This document shows positions 9,629 through 17,494 of a stretch of DNA of 47,630 bases, piece after piece. The first letter of the stretch is position 1; each line of letters opens with the position of its first letter. The stretch comes from Prevotella sp. (GTDB lineage Bacteria; Bacteroidota; Bacteroidia; Bacteroidales; Bacteroidaceae). The stretch lies in NCBI GenBank assembly GCA_017556145.1, contig JAFZCU010000011.1:1-47630 (forward strand). The letters run 5' to 3'. The notes below the pieces were generated by a model that was not told where the DNA came from, made no database searches, and was given only the letters and a program-made list of their open reading frames with translations. A program made the position numbers and the translations under genes.

Positions 9629-10903
9629 TTATTTCACGATTTTCCGACCGTTTTTGATGTAAATGCCTGGTGACAGGCTCCCCGTAGCCTTTCGGCCCTG
9701 CAGGTCATACACAGCATTTCGGCTGTCGTCGCTGTCTGTGGTGATGACGCTGATAGCCGAGGTACCTTTCGCCTGAAGGGTGATGACTATCTCGTGCTTC
9801 TCGCCTGTGAAATCAGTTATAGTAGTGGTCAACGTGCCAGAGGTGCCGGCATCGCCGAGCGTTACGATATTGCCGTTTCTGACTTCATAGTCTGTGCTGG
9901 TAAATACAGCATCCCTGATTTTCTCAGTATGCCCGTCGCTGTATGTGCAACTCAGGATGATTTGCTTGCTCTTGTTGGGATCGCCAACAATCGTCTGACC
10001 AACGCTCCTTAGTGTGAAGAATTTCTTCAGGCTAGCAGGCATGTCGTATTCAGGGTCCATCTGAGGTTCTTTGCCCATCACTTTAAGTGCCTCGAAAGCA
10101 TAGCGCTTGCCGAAGGTGCGATAGCCCGCAGCATTGAAATGCCAAGCGTCCTGACCGTTGCCAGGCACATCGATAGAACTGACGACATGGCCTGTGGGGA
10201 TGACATCAGGAATCTTTTTCACAACGTCATTGTGGGCATAGCAGCCGCCGCCCATATTCTGACGCAATGTCTCACCTGCGAAAATGGGCACATCTTCGGC
10301 CTTCAGATTCAGGTCGCTGAGGATGTTGTTATAGATTTTCTTCACATTATTGGGCCAGTTGGGGTCACCGTTATTCGAGCAGCCCTGATGTAATAGGATA
10401 CCCTTGATGACACCTACCTCCTGTGCCTTCTTGCCCATATCGACGAGTCGCTGGTAGGGATCGCTGCCATAGGCGCGGATACGTTCTGCCTGCCAACCAT
10501 CGGCCTTGGCCAGGATACCGGCAATCTTGTCGGGCATGAAGCCTTCGATGGCAATACCACCGATGGCCACGTCAACCACACCTACTCTGACTTCCTTGGG
10601 TAGGGCAGCCACCATCGTACGGCCGAAATAGTCGGCCATGCCCAGTCCACCCCAAGGGCTGACAATGGGCGGCGTTGCCTTATACCATTCGCCCAAATTA
10701 CGCTTTGGCGAGGAGAAATTACAGGTGGCAAGCATAAGAAAACGGTCATCCACATTCTGTTTGTCTACAGTTTCCGGTTGGGCATTACCCTCCATGTTCG
10801 ACTGTCCGAAACAGAGGTAGATGTAGAAGTTGGGATCCACCTCAGCGTGGGCTCCCAAAAGCCATCCGGCCAATAATACTGAACTCAAAATAAGTTTTTT
10901 CAT
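9629..10903 (-). CDS. Secreted CE6-type acetyl (xylan) esterase of the SGNH fold, with T9SS-like C-terminal tail
   Basis: A 424-residue protein with a signal peptide cleaved after AHA (residue 20). The catalytic domain has the SGNH/SASA signature FGQSNMEG with nucleophile Ser35, and the C-terminal pair Asp252 and His255 in DAWHF. This is typical of CE6 acetylxylan esterases and sialate O-acetylesterase-like enzymes, which remove acetyl groups from hemicellulose or other glycans. The block that usually reads QGE is HQGCSN here, with Cys175 in place of Glu, a departure worth noting. After the enzyme comes a beta-rich module (about 290-380), then a short tail VYDLQGRK...GIYIKNGRKIVK resembling type A T9SS sorting domains, consistent with sprA nearby. 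It is 26 bases downstream of the GH51 gene and last in its operon. The exact substrate is inferred from context. Confidence 0.83.
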   Translation of the reverse strand: MKKLILSSVLLAGWLLGAHAEVDPNFYIYLCFGQSNMEGNAQPETVDKQNVDDRFLMLATCNFSSPKRNLGEWYKATPPIVSPWGGLGMADYFGRTMVAALPKEVRVGVVDVAIGGIAIEGFMPDKIAGILAKADGWQAERIRAYGSDPYQRLVDMGKKAQEVGVIKGILLHQGCSNNGDPNWPNNVKKIYNNILSDLNLKAEDVPIFAGETLRQNMGGGCYAHNDVVKKIPDVIPTGHVVSSIDVPGNGQDAWHFNAAGYRTFGKRYAFEALKVMGKEPQMDPEYDMPASLKKFFTLRSVGQTIVGDPNKSKQIILSCTYSDGHTEKIRDAVFTSTDYEVRNGNIVTLGDAGTSGTLTTTITDFTGEKHEIVITLQAKGTSAISVITTDSDDSRNAVYDLQGRKATGSLSPGIYIKNGRKIVK

Positions 10904-10929
10904 GATGTAAATCTTTGATTATAGTAATT

Positions 10930-13113
10930 CTATTTCTTTTTCATTCGCAGGATACCGACGGCATTTTCCGGCATTGTGAAACTGAACGATTTTTTCACGT
11001 CACCAATTGTTCGTGTCTGAGGACGGATAGCCTCAGCATAACTGAACGTGCTTGGAACATCGGGATGACTCGAGTAGTAGTTGGCGTCGCCCTGATTTTT
11101 CACATTTGTGTCGTGAGCGGTCATGTATTCCATTTCAGCCGTATAGGTGTCGTCAGTATCGAGGCTGACGCTGATCTGCTTGTCTTTCGCCTCAGCATTC
11201 ACGAACTTCAGGTAGACAGTACCCGTCTTAGTGTCGATGGTGGGCGAAGTGTAGATCTTACCATCGGCCTCGTTGCCATTCATCACATCCTGATACTTCA
11301 GCGCCCGGTTGCCCCCCAGCGAGAAGAGCTGCTGGTAATAGTAATTAGTTGTGCGCCACAGACCGCGGTTGTCGAACCAGATGAGGTTTGAGTTCCACTT
11401 GTTGTATCCCTTTTTGCAGAACAGGGGGGCATAGGCGGCCATCACCACCATGTCGGAGTTGCGCTCGAGGCTTAGCCAATAGGCAGCCTCGGCCAGCGTG
11501 GAATGGTACGCGTTGTTGGAGCCATTGTTAGCAAACTCACCCACGAACACACGGGTTGGTTTCGAGCGGTCGTAGGTCAGCCCGTCTTTGCCACGCTTGG
11601 CACCAGGTGCATAGCGGTTGCCTTGACTGAAGAACCAGTCGTCGCCTTTGTAGTAGTGCTCGTCTACGTAGGTGTCGGGATACTTCGCATCGATTTCGGC
11701 ATAGTTATTATCAAATTCACGACCAGCATCGCGGGCACCTGCCGTAGAAACGATGATGATGTCAGGATACTTCGCCTTAATCGCTTTGTACATGATGTCG
11801 AAACGCTCCCAGAACTCCTTACCCTGGTTCTCGTTGCCGACACCAAGGTATTTCAAGTTAAACGGTGCGGGATGCCCCATCTCGGCACGCACCTTTCCCC
11901 AGGTGGAGGTGACGGGACCGTTGCAGAACTCGATCAGGTCGAGTGCGTCCTTCACGAAGATGTCGTGGAAACGCTGACGGTCAGTCTCTGTCTCCAGCGG
12001 AGCGATATACGAATGTCCTACAAACTGGCAGGTTACGCCGTTGTTGAGTACGGGCAGCGGACTGGCGCCAAGCGACTCGGCCATGAGGAAATACTCATAG
12101 AAGCCCACATACTGCGAGGTCCAGTAGCCCCAGTGGTTGCGGAAGCCGATGCGCTCCTCGGGCTTTCCGATGGAGTTCTTCCAGAACACCTGACCGAAAT
12201 AGTTGGGACCTTCCGAGGCACATCCGCCTGGGAAGCGCATGAACTTGGGATGCAGAGCGGCGAGGGCTTCCATCAGGTCCTTTCTGAATGGTCCGTCCTT
12301 GCCATCGTTCCACAGTTTTGAAGCCTCAGGCAGCAACGTCACGAAGTCGAGGTAGAAGGAGCCTGCCTTGTCGCCAGCAATCACCAGCCGGCTATCGGCT
12401 GTCCGCAGGGCCTTCAGACTGCCTGTATATTTCTTCCACGCGTCTTTCAGTTTCGGAAGTTTGATGACATTCGAATTCAAATTGCCCTCGATATCCTCCA
12501 GCCACACACTCACTTTGCCCTTATACCTCTCGCCTTGCAGATAGAGTCCCAGGTCGTAGCTCACACCTGCCTCTATGGCCAGCGAAGGGCGCTGTGTGTT
12601 GTTGCTGTAGATGGCGCCCCGCTCACGTGTGCTGGGTGTAATGCCGTAGCCATTGGCAGCAATACCAAAGCCTGCACCAGCCTTCTCGATGTCGAAGCGC
12701 ACGCAGTACTGCGCATAGCGCAACTCGTCATCGTATTTGTCGTTGGGGTCGTAGTCATACTTGCGTTCCAGCGTCACCAGCGGATGGTCGCTCACAGCGT
12801 GTGCCTTTCCAACAGCACCGTCTTTGCTCACCACCGTCCACCCGAAGAAGATGGTGTCGCTCTGCGAGAATTCATTCGCCGGACCGTCGGGTACGTTATA
12901 GGCCTGGAACGAGTTGTTCTGTATCATCTGTGCGCAGATGCCGCCGTCGAGCGACTGGTTGATGTCTTCGAAGAAGATACCGCTCAGCGTGGGACTGATC
13001 TCTATGCCCAGCGTCTTCGTGTCAATACGCAGTTGTCGTGTTTCCGTCTGTGCTGCACCCGGTGTCAGCATCGCAACCAGCAACACTGCGGTTACCATAA
13101 GATTCTGTTTCAT
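10930..13113 (-). CDS. Alpha-L-arabinofuranosidase, GH51
   Basis: A 727-residue exo-glycosidase that removes L-arabinofuranose from arabinan or arabinoxylan. It has a signal peptide (cleavage near residue 21-22, GAAQ), so it is periplasmic or surface-exposed. The GH51 opening motif GIFFEDIN is at residues 45-52, and a CBM4/9-like beta domain lies around residues 85-265. The (beta/alpha)8 domain has FMRFPGG (291-297), acid/base Glu428 in GVGNENQG, VDEHYY (483-488) and nucleophile Glu526 in VFVGEF. A C-terminal beta domain ends near IRPQTRT...MPENAVGILRMKKK. All key GH51 residues are intact. The start overlaps the stop of the upstream isomerase-family gene (ATGA), so the two are translationally coupled, and the esterase follows downstream. 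Together they suggest processing of acetylated arabinoxylan-type side chains. Confidence 0.95.
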   Translation of the reverse strand: MKQNLMVTAVLLVAMLTPGAAQTETRQLRIDTKTLGIEISPTLSGIFFEDINQSLDGGICAQMIQNNSFQAYNVPDGPANEFSQSDTIFFGWTVVSKDGAVGKAHAVSDHPLVTLERKYDYDPNDKYDDELRYAQYCVRFDIEKAGAGFGIAANGYGITPSTRERGAIYSNNTQRPSLAIEAGVSYDLGLYLQGERYKGKVSVWLEDIEGNLNSNVIKLPKLKDAWKKYTGSLKALRTADSRLVIAGDKAGSFYLDFVTLLPEASKLWNDGKDGPFRKDLMEALAALHPKFMRFPGGCASEGPNYFGQVFWKNSIGKPEERIGFRNHWGYWTSQYVGFYEYFLMAESLGASPLPVLNNGVTCQFVGHSYIAPLETETDRQRFHDIFVKDALDLIEFCNGPVTSTWGKVRAEMGHPAPFNLKYLGVGNENQGKEFWERFDIMYKAIKAKYPDIIIVSTAGARDAGREFDNNYAEIDAKYPDTYVDEHYYKGDDWFFSQGNRYAPGAKRGKDGLTYDRSKPTRVFVGEFANNGSNNAYHSTLAEAAYWLSLERNSDMVVMAAYAPLFCKKGYNKWNSNLIWFDNRGLWRTTNYYYQQLFSLGGNRALKYQDVMNGNEADGKIYTSPTIDTKTGTVYLKFVNAEAKDKQISVSLDTDDTYTAEMEYMTAHDTNVKNQGDANYYSSHPDVPSTFSYAEAIRPQTRTIGDVKKSFSFTMPENAVGILRMKKK

Positions 13114-14315
13114 TCTCTATTCTTTTTGATGGTTGATTCTTCTATTCCTAAGCTATTCAGCAAGCCCTCTATCAGCGTCTGCTGGTGTCCGGGCATAATG
13201 ATATGATGGTTGCCAATGGGATTGGTCAGGAAATAGGATGTCTGACGCTTGTCAGCGAGCGCAATCACCTGCTGGGTCCGACATAGATCGGGCTTGGCCT
13301 GATTGCGCACCAGCGTTCCCTCTGTCACGAAATAGCGCGAAAGGTCACCAGCCAATTTGAAGATGGTGACCGGCCCCTCCTTCATATAGCCTCTGATGCC
13401 CACACCGATGCCCGACTCGAAATGCGTGTCGTATTCATAGCGCTCCACCATGTCGAAAGGGATGGTACAGTGGGCAAAGAGCATCTCGCCTGTCTCTGGA
13501 TTGATGGTCGAGGGATTGGCCTGAAAACCGGAGATGCCCAGCAGCGAGCGGACAATCATCATCGACAGCATCGCCGGCACATCGCCCTCACAACCAGCCA
13601 CATAACCTTCGGCATTAAGCTTCGCCAAAGCCAGGCATCCCGTGTTTCTGACTGCTGAGAGCAGATCGAAGCACCGCAGCGTAAAGCCCGAAAGGCGATA
13701 GGCATTGACCATCTCCTTCAGCGCCTCATAGATGCGCTGGGCGCCTGCCATTGCCTGCTGGATTGTCAGACAGTCCGACACTTTGTCAAGCAGCGCCTGC
13801 ATGGGAATGTCAACGAGCGTGATACCTAAGCGTTCCATCACGGTCTGTTTGTCAGCATGACTGGAGATGAGCCAGTCCGACGGCTCGCCGATAATGCCGA
13901 GCCGCGTGCCCCGAAGCCGACTGCAGGCTTTTTCAATGGCCTCCAGGTGTCTGATGCGCTGGGCGATATACGCCGTGCTGCCATGAATAATCTCGCCCCT
14001 GATATCGTGCTGACGCAGATAAGAGAGTATCTCCATCGATGCTGCCAACGAATTGCTCTTGCCTGATGTCAGCAGATAGAAAGGCTGGCTGCTCTTGGCC
14101 TGCAATCCTGGAAGCAGCTGTTTGAAGAGCCCCTCTGTACCGCCTGTCCTCACATAAATCAGACTGAGACTACTCGTTCCGTAGTCGCTATAGTCGTTGC
14201 CTTTCAGAACGTATTCTATGCCGATACTCCCCAGGAATTCCTGTGTCACGGCACTCACTGCTTTCTCATCGTGCAACGCCGATGTGAGCGTATATATGGC
14301 TGTTGTCTGTTTCAT
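13110..14315 (-). CDS. L-fucose/L-arabinose isomerase-family protein (COG2407-like)
   Basis: A 401-residue cytoplasmic protein without signal peptide. It resembles the fucose-isomerase-like family, which interconverts aldose and ketose sugars. The N-terminal half has alternating strands and helices (SLIYVRTGGTEGLF, PFYLLTSGKSNSLAASMEI, RLGIIGEPSDWL). The metal-site-like motif GCEGDVPAML follows, and near the C-terminus comes GNHHIIMPGH, a recognisable feature of FucI-type C-terminal domains. It is the first gene of the operon with the GH51 and CE6 enzymes. A role in metabolising the released pentose is therefore plausible, but the substrate cannot be read from sequence. The ATG at 14315 is only about eight bases from a good -7 element, so the transcript is predicted to be leaderless or nearly so. 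No other Met lies within the first 90 residues or so. Confidence 0.8.
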   Translation of the reverse strand: MKQTTAIYTLTSALHDEKAVSAVTQEFLGSIGIEYVLKGNDYSDYGTSSLSLIYVRTGGTEGLFKQLLPGLQAKSSQPFYLLTSGKSNSLAASMEILSYLRQHDIRGEIIHGSTAYIAQRIRHLEAIEKACSRLRGTRLGIIGEPSDWLISSHADKQTVMERLGITLVDIPMQALLDKVSDCLTIQQAMAGAQRIYEALKEMVNAYRLSGFTLRCFDLLSAVRNTGCLALAKLNAEGYVAGCEGDVPAMLSMMIVRSLLGISGFQANPSTINPETGEMLFAHCTIPFDMVERYEYDTHFESGIGVGIRGYMKEGPVTIFKLAGDLSRYFVTEGTLVRNQAKPDLCRTQQVIALADKRQTSYFLTNPIGNHHIIMPGHQQTLIEGLLNSLGIEESTIKKNRE

Positions 14316-14322
14316 TGCGTGG

Positions 14323-14353
14323 CAAAGGTAGGCAAAATCAGCGATAAGACAAA
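14323..14353 (-). promoter_or_regulatory. Promoter of the isomerase-GH51-esterase operon
   Basis: On the minus strand a TTTG -33 box (14353-14350) is separated by 19 bases from TACCTTTG (14330-14323), an excellent match to the Bacteroidetes consensus. Transcription would begin around 14316-14318, essentially at the start codon at 14315. Confidence 0.75.
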
Positions 14354-14490
14354 ATAAAAACCGATTTATTTTTTCTTTCGTTCAAAAACTTGTTCTCGTC
14401 CGTCAGTTGTTGTGGTACTCAAAATAATGCGGGCTCGTAGTCCGTAAGGAGCGAACTCGTAGTCCGACGGGACGGACTAAATTGTTCAAA

Positions 14491-14530
14491 CAAGGGGTCG
14501 GAGAATATGATTATTATCTCCGACCCCTTG
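14491..14530. repeat. 14-bp perfect hairpin in the non-coding island
   Basis: CAAGGGGTCGGAGA (14491-14504) pairs perfectly with TCTCCGACCCCTTG (14517-14530) around a 12-base AT-rich loop. It looks like a terminator stem, but neither strand has a good T-run after it and no gene ends next to it. Confidence 0.7.
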
Positions 14531-14754
14531 AATCCTGGTGTTGCGTATGGCTTCTTACTTCTGCAGCATCTTCTTGCATAGTAAGCTTTTCGGGGGACAG
14601 TTAGAAAGTCCTCAGTCCTCATCCATCTTTCCTTCGGACTTGCATTGTACCAAGCTCGCCCAAAACGGGTTTTGAATGTACCAAGAGCGAATGAACAGTG
14701 ATAGAACAGCGAAATAAGTGGCTTTTCACTGTCCTGGAGTGCGTTTCATTTTGT

Positions 14755-14820
14755 GTCTAGGCGCACAGTTGTTTGCGTATAGGCGAACAATCGTTTGGGT
14801 ATAGCCGAACTATAGAGAGA
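14755..14820. repeat. Three degenerate 22-bp tandem repeats
   Basis: Units at 14755-14776, 14777-14798 and 14799-14820 share the pattern GTATAGGCGAACA followed by a TCGTTTGG-like end. Units 1 and 2 are closest and unit 3 has diverged. There are no spacers of constant length and no cas genes, so this is not CRISPR. Confidence 0.6.
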
Positions 14821-14986
14821 TATGCATTCTTCCCCTTTTCTTCCTAGTCCTTTCCCCTGCGAGCCTTAATCCTTGTACCCTAAAAGGCATTTAACCTATG
14901 GCAGGGTTAAGGCAAAAACCATTCAACTTTTTCTAGGGAAGTACAACTTGTTCCTTTTTGCCTCCGAATGTCTAGTCTGAATCGGT

Positions 14987-15008
14987 TATGGTTACAGCTG
15001 TAACCATA
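14987..15008. repeat. Perfect palindrome, copy 1
   Basis: The core GGTTACAGCTGTAACC (14990-15005) is a perfect 16-bp palindrome, and three more pairs extend it to 22 bp here. A partial half-site GGTTA precedes it at 14984. It could be an operator or a cruciform/RNA hairpin. The same core occurs again at 15112-15127. Confidence 0.75.
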
Positions 15009-15111
15009 TCTCCGCAGAGATGAAAAATGATAATCGATATGATTATAGAGTGTTGATTATCAATTACTTGTAAGTATTTTTAAGACGCAATCAAACTGGA
15101 AAAGGTTACAT

Positions 15112-15127
15112 GGTTACAGCTGTAACC
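15112..15127. repeat. Perfect palindrome, copy 2
   Basis: This is an identical copy of GGTTACAGCTGTAACC, with a half-site GGTTACA at 15104-15110 just before it, mirroring the arrangement at copy 1. It lies 122 bp from copy 1 and about 20 bases from the terminator of the LruC-type gene. Confidence 0.75.
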
Positions 15128-15145
15128 GAGACCATTTTCAAGGGT

Positions 15146-15180
15146 ATAAAAAAGGAGCGACTGCTCACGCAGGCGCTCCC
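15146..15180 (-). terminator. Rho-independent terminator of the LruC-type gene
   Basis: On the minus strand GGAGCG pairs with CGCTCC, enclosing an inner four-pair stem (CTGC/GCAG) with one mismatch between them and a four-base loop. A TTTTTT run follows directly. It begins about 40 bases past the stop at 15219. Confidence 0.92.
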
Positions 15181-15218
15181 TTCCCTTTTAGTTTTATTAA
15201 AAGTATTTGATGTATTTA

Positions 15219-17249
15219 TTAGTACCACCTAATCAGAGGATTAGAAATCCAATCCTTGAAGCGTTGATAGTTCTCATTGATGTTCTGCTGTTCTACACAA
15301 ATACGGAAGCCTTTCTTTACTGCCAGTTTCGCAGCAGGATCACCCTTTTCAGCTTTCAACTCAATCCAGTTTGGCTCGGCAACAGTACCCTTATTAACAT
15401 AAATCAAGATATCCTTACCATTTTCGCTCTTTACGAGGTCTGTAACTGTGAACTCAGGCTTTAAATCAATTGTTGTAGAAATACCACCTGTGTTAACCAT
15501 TGTGGTTGTTGGCACATGATAAAGTTCATGTACTTCAACCCAGTCATTCTCATCGAGGAGATTCGGATTACCATTCAAACCTTTCTTACCTATGCGGAGC
15601 GGCAGGGTTCCACCAGCAGCGAGAAGCGTACATTTTGCACTTGTGCCGGCAGGATCATACTTAACACCAAATACAACATCATTGAAATCCCAGTCGGTAT
15701 CGCCAGGTGTCAAGTCCTCACCAATAATACGGACATCAAATTCATCATCATCATCACCATTAAAGCCTGGGCAGCATGTTGTCTCCTGGATGGTGATACC
15801 AGGTTTACCTGGTCTGAAGCCTTGTGCATAAATATTCAGAGCTACTTTGAAACCATTCTCACCTTCATCTTCATAAATAAACGTGTCGCTTTCACTGCCT
15901 TTTGGAAAATGTGTCTCTGCACAAACGTACAAGTTTCCGCTATAGGTAACAGCACCTTGAGTGTTCTTAAGGTCTTCGTTTCTGACAACATTCTTAGCCT
16001 GGAATACAGCATAGTCACCACTTTCAGGACCAAAGAATCCCCATCCAGGGTTACCACCCTCAAGTGTAGCAGTTTCAGTAACCTTAAAGACTGCTGAATG
16101 ACCCATCACGATTTTATAGGGACCTGATTTAGAATTTGAATCACCATATTTCTTACCGCCATAAAAATTCCTTGTCAACACACCACCGCCTGTATCAATC
16201 TTAAATGAAGCTTCAGTATTCGATGATGATATGTTCATATCAAAATCATCTGTTACCTCAAGGAAACAATTGTTGATGACATTCTCGCTGCCAGCCGTAT
16301 AACCGTAATTCTTAGTCTGCCAGTAGCCATTGTTGACCCATCCGCCGTTTGTACAATTGACGATCGTGTATCCTGTTACGGTCCACTCTGCATTGTTTTG
16401 CAAAGCTCCGCTACCTTCCACATGAACAGATACAGATTCAATTTCACCATCATTGACGATTCTGCTCGTGCTGTTTGCAATATATACATCGCCTGTCGAT
16501 TTCAACTTACCTACATTATAAAGGAAGGCAGTATTGTTAACTTCAAATCTAGAGCATTCAATGGTTCCATGGTTATATACTTTTCCAGTATTATCCATCT
16601 TAAGCCCATTAGCACCATTTGCAATCAATGTTGATGTGCTTGCTATATATAAGGTGAATTTTGCTTCAGATGCTGCAGTGTTATTAAGGGTTAGAGTTAC
16701 TCCTGGAAGTAGGTATACTTCTGTTCCTTCAGCCAGATTAAATTCTGTATCTGAGAAATCATATGTACCAGCTTTTATGTAAAGCTTAGAACCTGAATTA
16801 GCACTTGTGATTTTAACTTTTTGAACACTGTCTATATATGCTACACCACTAGGAAATTCATCAGGTGTCCACCATTCTGAAGCATTAGGTGCATTTCTGC
16901 AACATTCGTCATAAGAAGGAATATTCTTGATATCAGGATCGAAATTGCTGGCAGCGCAATCCTCTGGGAAAGTAATGCCAGTAGGTGTCAAGTTGCCTTT
17001 CGAAGCATACTTCCCCTCAGCACGGGTAAAGGCACGCGCCGAAGCATTGACATTATCGAAGCCCCAATCCTGGTTGGATGCAGGTTGTCCGAACTTTGAA
17101 ATAAATGCCTTGTTGTAATTGTCAACAATTTGTTTAGCCTTTGCAGCATTTATCTCCTCCTGACTCGTTGGTTCAATTTCATGCGAACAGCTTGTGAATC
17201 CAATGCACAATGCCAGTGCAGCGATTCCAGTCATCAAATAATATTTCAT
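15219..17249 (-). CDS. LruC-type lipoprotein: beta-helix-like domain plus DUF4842
   Basis: A 676-residue protein. I start it at ATG 17249 because this gives a clean lipoprotein signal MKYYLMTGIAALALCIGFTSC (lipobox Cys21). The longer frame upstream adds 33 residues and reaches into the promoter. After the signal comes a segment often seen in this family (IVDNYNKAFISKFGQP..NQDWGF). Residues of about 130-380 carry repeated short beta motifs (TLYIASTSTL, GKVYNHGTIEC, RIVNDGEIES, GGWVNNGYWQ) suggesting a right-handed beta-helix. The last 180 residues match LruC-domain/DUF4842 proteins, with the acidic motif TDWDFNDVVFG near residue 515, probably a calcium site. Known family members are surface lipoproteins of unclear function. 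It is a single-gene unit with its own promoter and terminator. A surface adhesin or binding role is inference. Confidence 0.85.
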   Translation of the reverse strand: MKYYLMTGIAALALCIGFTSCSHEIEPTSQEEINAAKAKQIVDNYNKAFISKFGQPASNQDWGFDNVNASARAFTRAEGKYASKGNLTPTGITFPEDCAASNFDPDIKNIPSYDECCRNAPNASEWWTPDEFPSGVAYIDSVQKVKITSANSGSKLYIKAGTYDFSDTEFNLAEGTEVYLLPGVTLTLNNTAASEAKFTLYIASTSTLIANGANGLKMDNTGKVYNHGTIECSRFEVNNTAFLYNVGKLKSTGDVYIANSTSRIVNDGEIESVSVHVEGSGALQNNAEWTVTGYTIVNCTNGGWVNNGYWQTKNYGYTAGSENVINNCFLEVTDDFDMNISSSNTEASFKIDTGGGVLTRNFYGGKKYGDSNSKSGPYKIVMGHSAVFKVTETATLEGGNPGWGFFGPESGDYAVFQAKNVVRNEDLKNTQGAVTYSGNLYVCAETHFPKGSESDTFIYEDEGENGFKVALNIYAQGFRPGKPGITIQETTCCPGFNGDDDDEFDVRIIGEDLTPGDTDWDFNDVVFGVKYDPAGTSAKCTLLAAGGTLPLRIGKKGLNGNPNLLDENDWVEVHELYHVPTTTMVNTGGISTTIDLKPEFTVTDLVKSENGKDILIYVNKGTVAEPNWIELKAEKGDPAAKLAVKKGFRICVEQQNINENYQRFKDWISNPLIRWY

Positions 17250-17327
17250 TGTTACTACGGTTTGATTGTTACTATAATTATTCAAATTCTCAATTCTTAA
17301 GAAAAGATCCTCAATGGGAATCATTTG

Positions 17328-17359
17328 CAAAGATACATTATTTATCAATATAAAACAAA
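17328..17359 (-). promoter_or_regulatory. Promoter of the LruC-type gene
   Basis: On the minus strand TTTG (17359-17356), 20 bases, then TATCTTTG (17335-17328). The predicted 5' leader is about 70 bases. Confidence 0.75.
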
Positions 17360-17440
17360 CATTTAGCGGTTAATTAATGTTAAAGGCGAATAAAGGGATA
17401 AATGCTGAAGGATGACGGAAGATGGAGGATGTACGAAAGA

Positions 17441-17473
17441 AAAGGCTGGCACCCAACCAGATGTCAGCCTTTT
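17441..17473 (-). terminator. Terminator after the first Oar-type receptor
   Basis: An 11-pair stem (AAAGGCTGGCA with TGTCAGCCTTT, one G-U) and a 10-base loop begin about 22 bases past the stop at 17495. It is followed on the minus strand by CTTTTCTTTCG. Confidence 0.85.
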
Positions 17474-17494
17474 ATTATCGATTGCCATTCAACC

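Larger units (their letters stand above)
14316..15218. other. Non-coding island rich in direct and inverted repeats
   Basis: About 900 bases without a credible gene lie between the LruC-type gene and the arabinofuranosidase operon. They hold the operon promoter (14323-14353), a repeated CTCGTAGTCCG (14434-14444 and 14456-14466) with inverted copies, and a 14-bp hairpin (14491-14530). TGTACCAAG also occurs twice (14646, 14677), as does an ACAGTGA/TCACTGT pair. Further in are three 22-bp repeats (14755-14820), two identical 16-bp palindromes with smaller hairpins between them (14987-15127), and a terminator (15146-15180). The longest open frame (14419-14622, minus) has no protein-like features and overlaps the hairpin. 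Confidence 0.7.

Noticed and set aside
14419-14622. A 67-codon minus-strand frame in the non-coding island
   Set aside because: It runs through the 14-bp hairpin and repeated CTCGTAGTCCG copies, has no protein-like composition and no promoter.
14755-14820. Possible CRISPR array
   Set aside because: The 22-bp units are directly adjacent without spacers, they diverge, and no cas genes are present.
17250-17348. Longer LruC-type protein
   Set aside because: It would hide the lipoprotein signal behind 33 residues and begin within the promoter region.
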